Below are positions 63,764-64,000 of a stretch of DNA of 64,000 nt, piece by piece. Below the pieces are notes generated by a model. It saw nothing but the letters and a program-made list of their open reading frames with translations. It was not told the origin of the DNA and ran no database searches. Position 1 is the first letter of the stretch; each line of letters begins with the position of its first letter. The position numbers and the translations under genes are program-made. Source of the DNA: Tepidamorphus sp. GTDB taxonomy: Bacteria; Pseudomonadota; Alphaproteobacteria; Rhizobiales; Tepidamorphaceae. The stretch is from NCBI GenBank assembly GCA_028280885.1, contig JANQKY010000060.1, positions 1 through 64,000 on the forward strand. The letters run 5' to 3'.

Positions 63764-64000
63764 ACCCGGACCTCCTCATCGTAAGGGTCGTAAGTGTCGA
63801 TTTCCTGCGGCAGGATCGCGCGGATGGCGACCTCCTCGGACGCCATGGCGATCAGGTCGTCGCTTTCGTAGAGAACCAGCGGCTTGGCGGCCATGGTGTC
63901 CTTGGCCATGCCGAGCTGGTCCTTGGTGGCGACGAGATAGGTGAAGACGCCGTCGATCTCGTCGATCGACTTGCGCAAGGAGTCTTCCAGGCTCACCCCG
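63751..64000 (-). CDS. mgsA: N-methylglutamate synthase subunit A (class II glutamine amidotransferase-like), C-terminal part
   Basis: Only the last ~82 residues are present; the gene enters from the right edge. The visible part, SLRKSIDEIDGVFTYLVATK followed by MAAKPLVLYESDDLIAMASE and EVAIRAILP, matches the C-terminus of glutamate-synthase-type N-terminal nucleophile amidotransferases (the LVVGxGDGExxxASE region). The N-terminal catalytic Cys is outside the window. It overlaps mgsB by 13 bp. In MgsA this domain no longer necessarily uses glutamine, as methylamine is the nitrogen donor. A gene for gamma-glutamylmethylamide synthetase would be expected just beyond the edge. Confidence 0.8.
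   Translation of the reverse strand, partial: GVSLEDSLRKSIDEIDGVFTYLVATKDQLGMAKDTMAAKPLVLYESDDLIAMASEEVAIRAILPQEIDTYDPYDEEVRVWQA

Noticed and set aside
60293..63784. A 1163-codon open frame on the plus strand opposite the mgs genes
   Set aside because: It is the antisense shadow of mgsC/mgsB and other real genes in GC-rich DNA. The minus-strand products have clear family motifs; this one has none and is full of charged low-complexity runs.

Overview
The window is high-GC DNA with dense genes, ATGA/TGATG start-stop overlaps and features typical of Alphaproteobacteria. These include a ppx/gppA-rlmE pair, Liv-type and dipeptide-type ABC operons, HutF-type histidine degradation, a trimethylamine/N-methylglutamate gene set and intergenic palindromic repeats of the kind common in Hyphomicrobiales. 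I infer an aerobic, heterotrophic, probably rhizobiales-like alphaproteobacterium living on amino acids, peptides, methylated amines and aromatic compounds. The species cannot be named from the sequence. All gene identities come from reading protein motifs; no database search was possible.

Layout. 1-1752: rlmE (cut by the window edge) and a ppx/gppA phosphatase with repeat-rich ends, both minus strand. 1753-2170: paired inverted palindromic repeats. 2171-10336: a Liv-type ABC transporter operon ending in a coniferyl-alcohol-dehydrogenase-like SDR, an AraC regulator and a divergent aldehyde dehydrogenase. A shared 40-bp motif lies upstream of both the transporter operon and the dehydrogenase, so they look like one regulon. 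10360-11226: sulfur-dioxygenase-like metallo-beta-lactamase. 11264-24266: a GntR regulator diverging from a plus-strand operon (hyuA, hyuB, five-component dipeptide-type transporter with a fused permease-ATPase, SDR, FAD amine oxidase), with a convergent creatininase-family gene. 24574-26107: tRNA-Gln followed by a small foreign-looking patch (brnTA toxin-antitoxin, AT-rich membrane protein). 26273-32278: an Lrp regulator diverging from a complete 2-oxoacid (pyruvate) dehydrogenase operon with an AceE-type homodimeric E1. 32279-32750: repeats. 32751-36527: hutH, hutF, hutC around a palindromic operator. 36780-39946: an unknown membrane protein and an orphan molybdopterin large subunit. 39947-40568: repeats. 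40569-47829: a signalling island of a patatin lipase with N-terminal cNMP-binding and C-terminal HPt domains, a large hybrid histidine kinase and a stand-alone response regulator. 47830-48818: about 1 kb of repeats without a gene. 48819-52229: an iron-siderophore-type ABC importer and a DUF2946-like protein. 52402-64000: a minus-strand trimethylamine/TMAO cluster (mgsA-mgsB-mgsC, two unrecognised ORFs, tmm, tmoX, tmoV, tmoW, tdm).

How the genes fit together. The last cluster gives a nearly complete route: Tmm oxidises trimethylamine to TMAO, TmoXVW imports TMAO, Tdm demethylates it to dimethylamine with formaldehyde passed to tetrahydrofolate, and MgsABC captures methylamine as N-methylglutamate. 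The dimethylamine-to-methylamine step is not recognisable here, which makes the two unknown genes in the operon attractive. The most unusual find is the patatin-HPt fusion beside a hybrid kinase, which suggests a lipid hydrolase acting inside a His-Asp phosphorelay.
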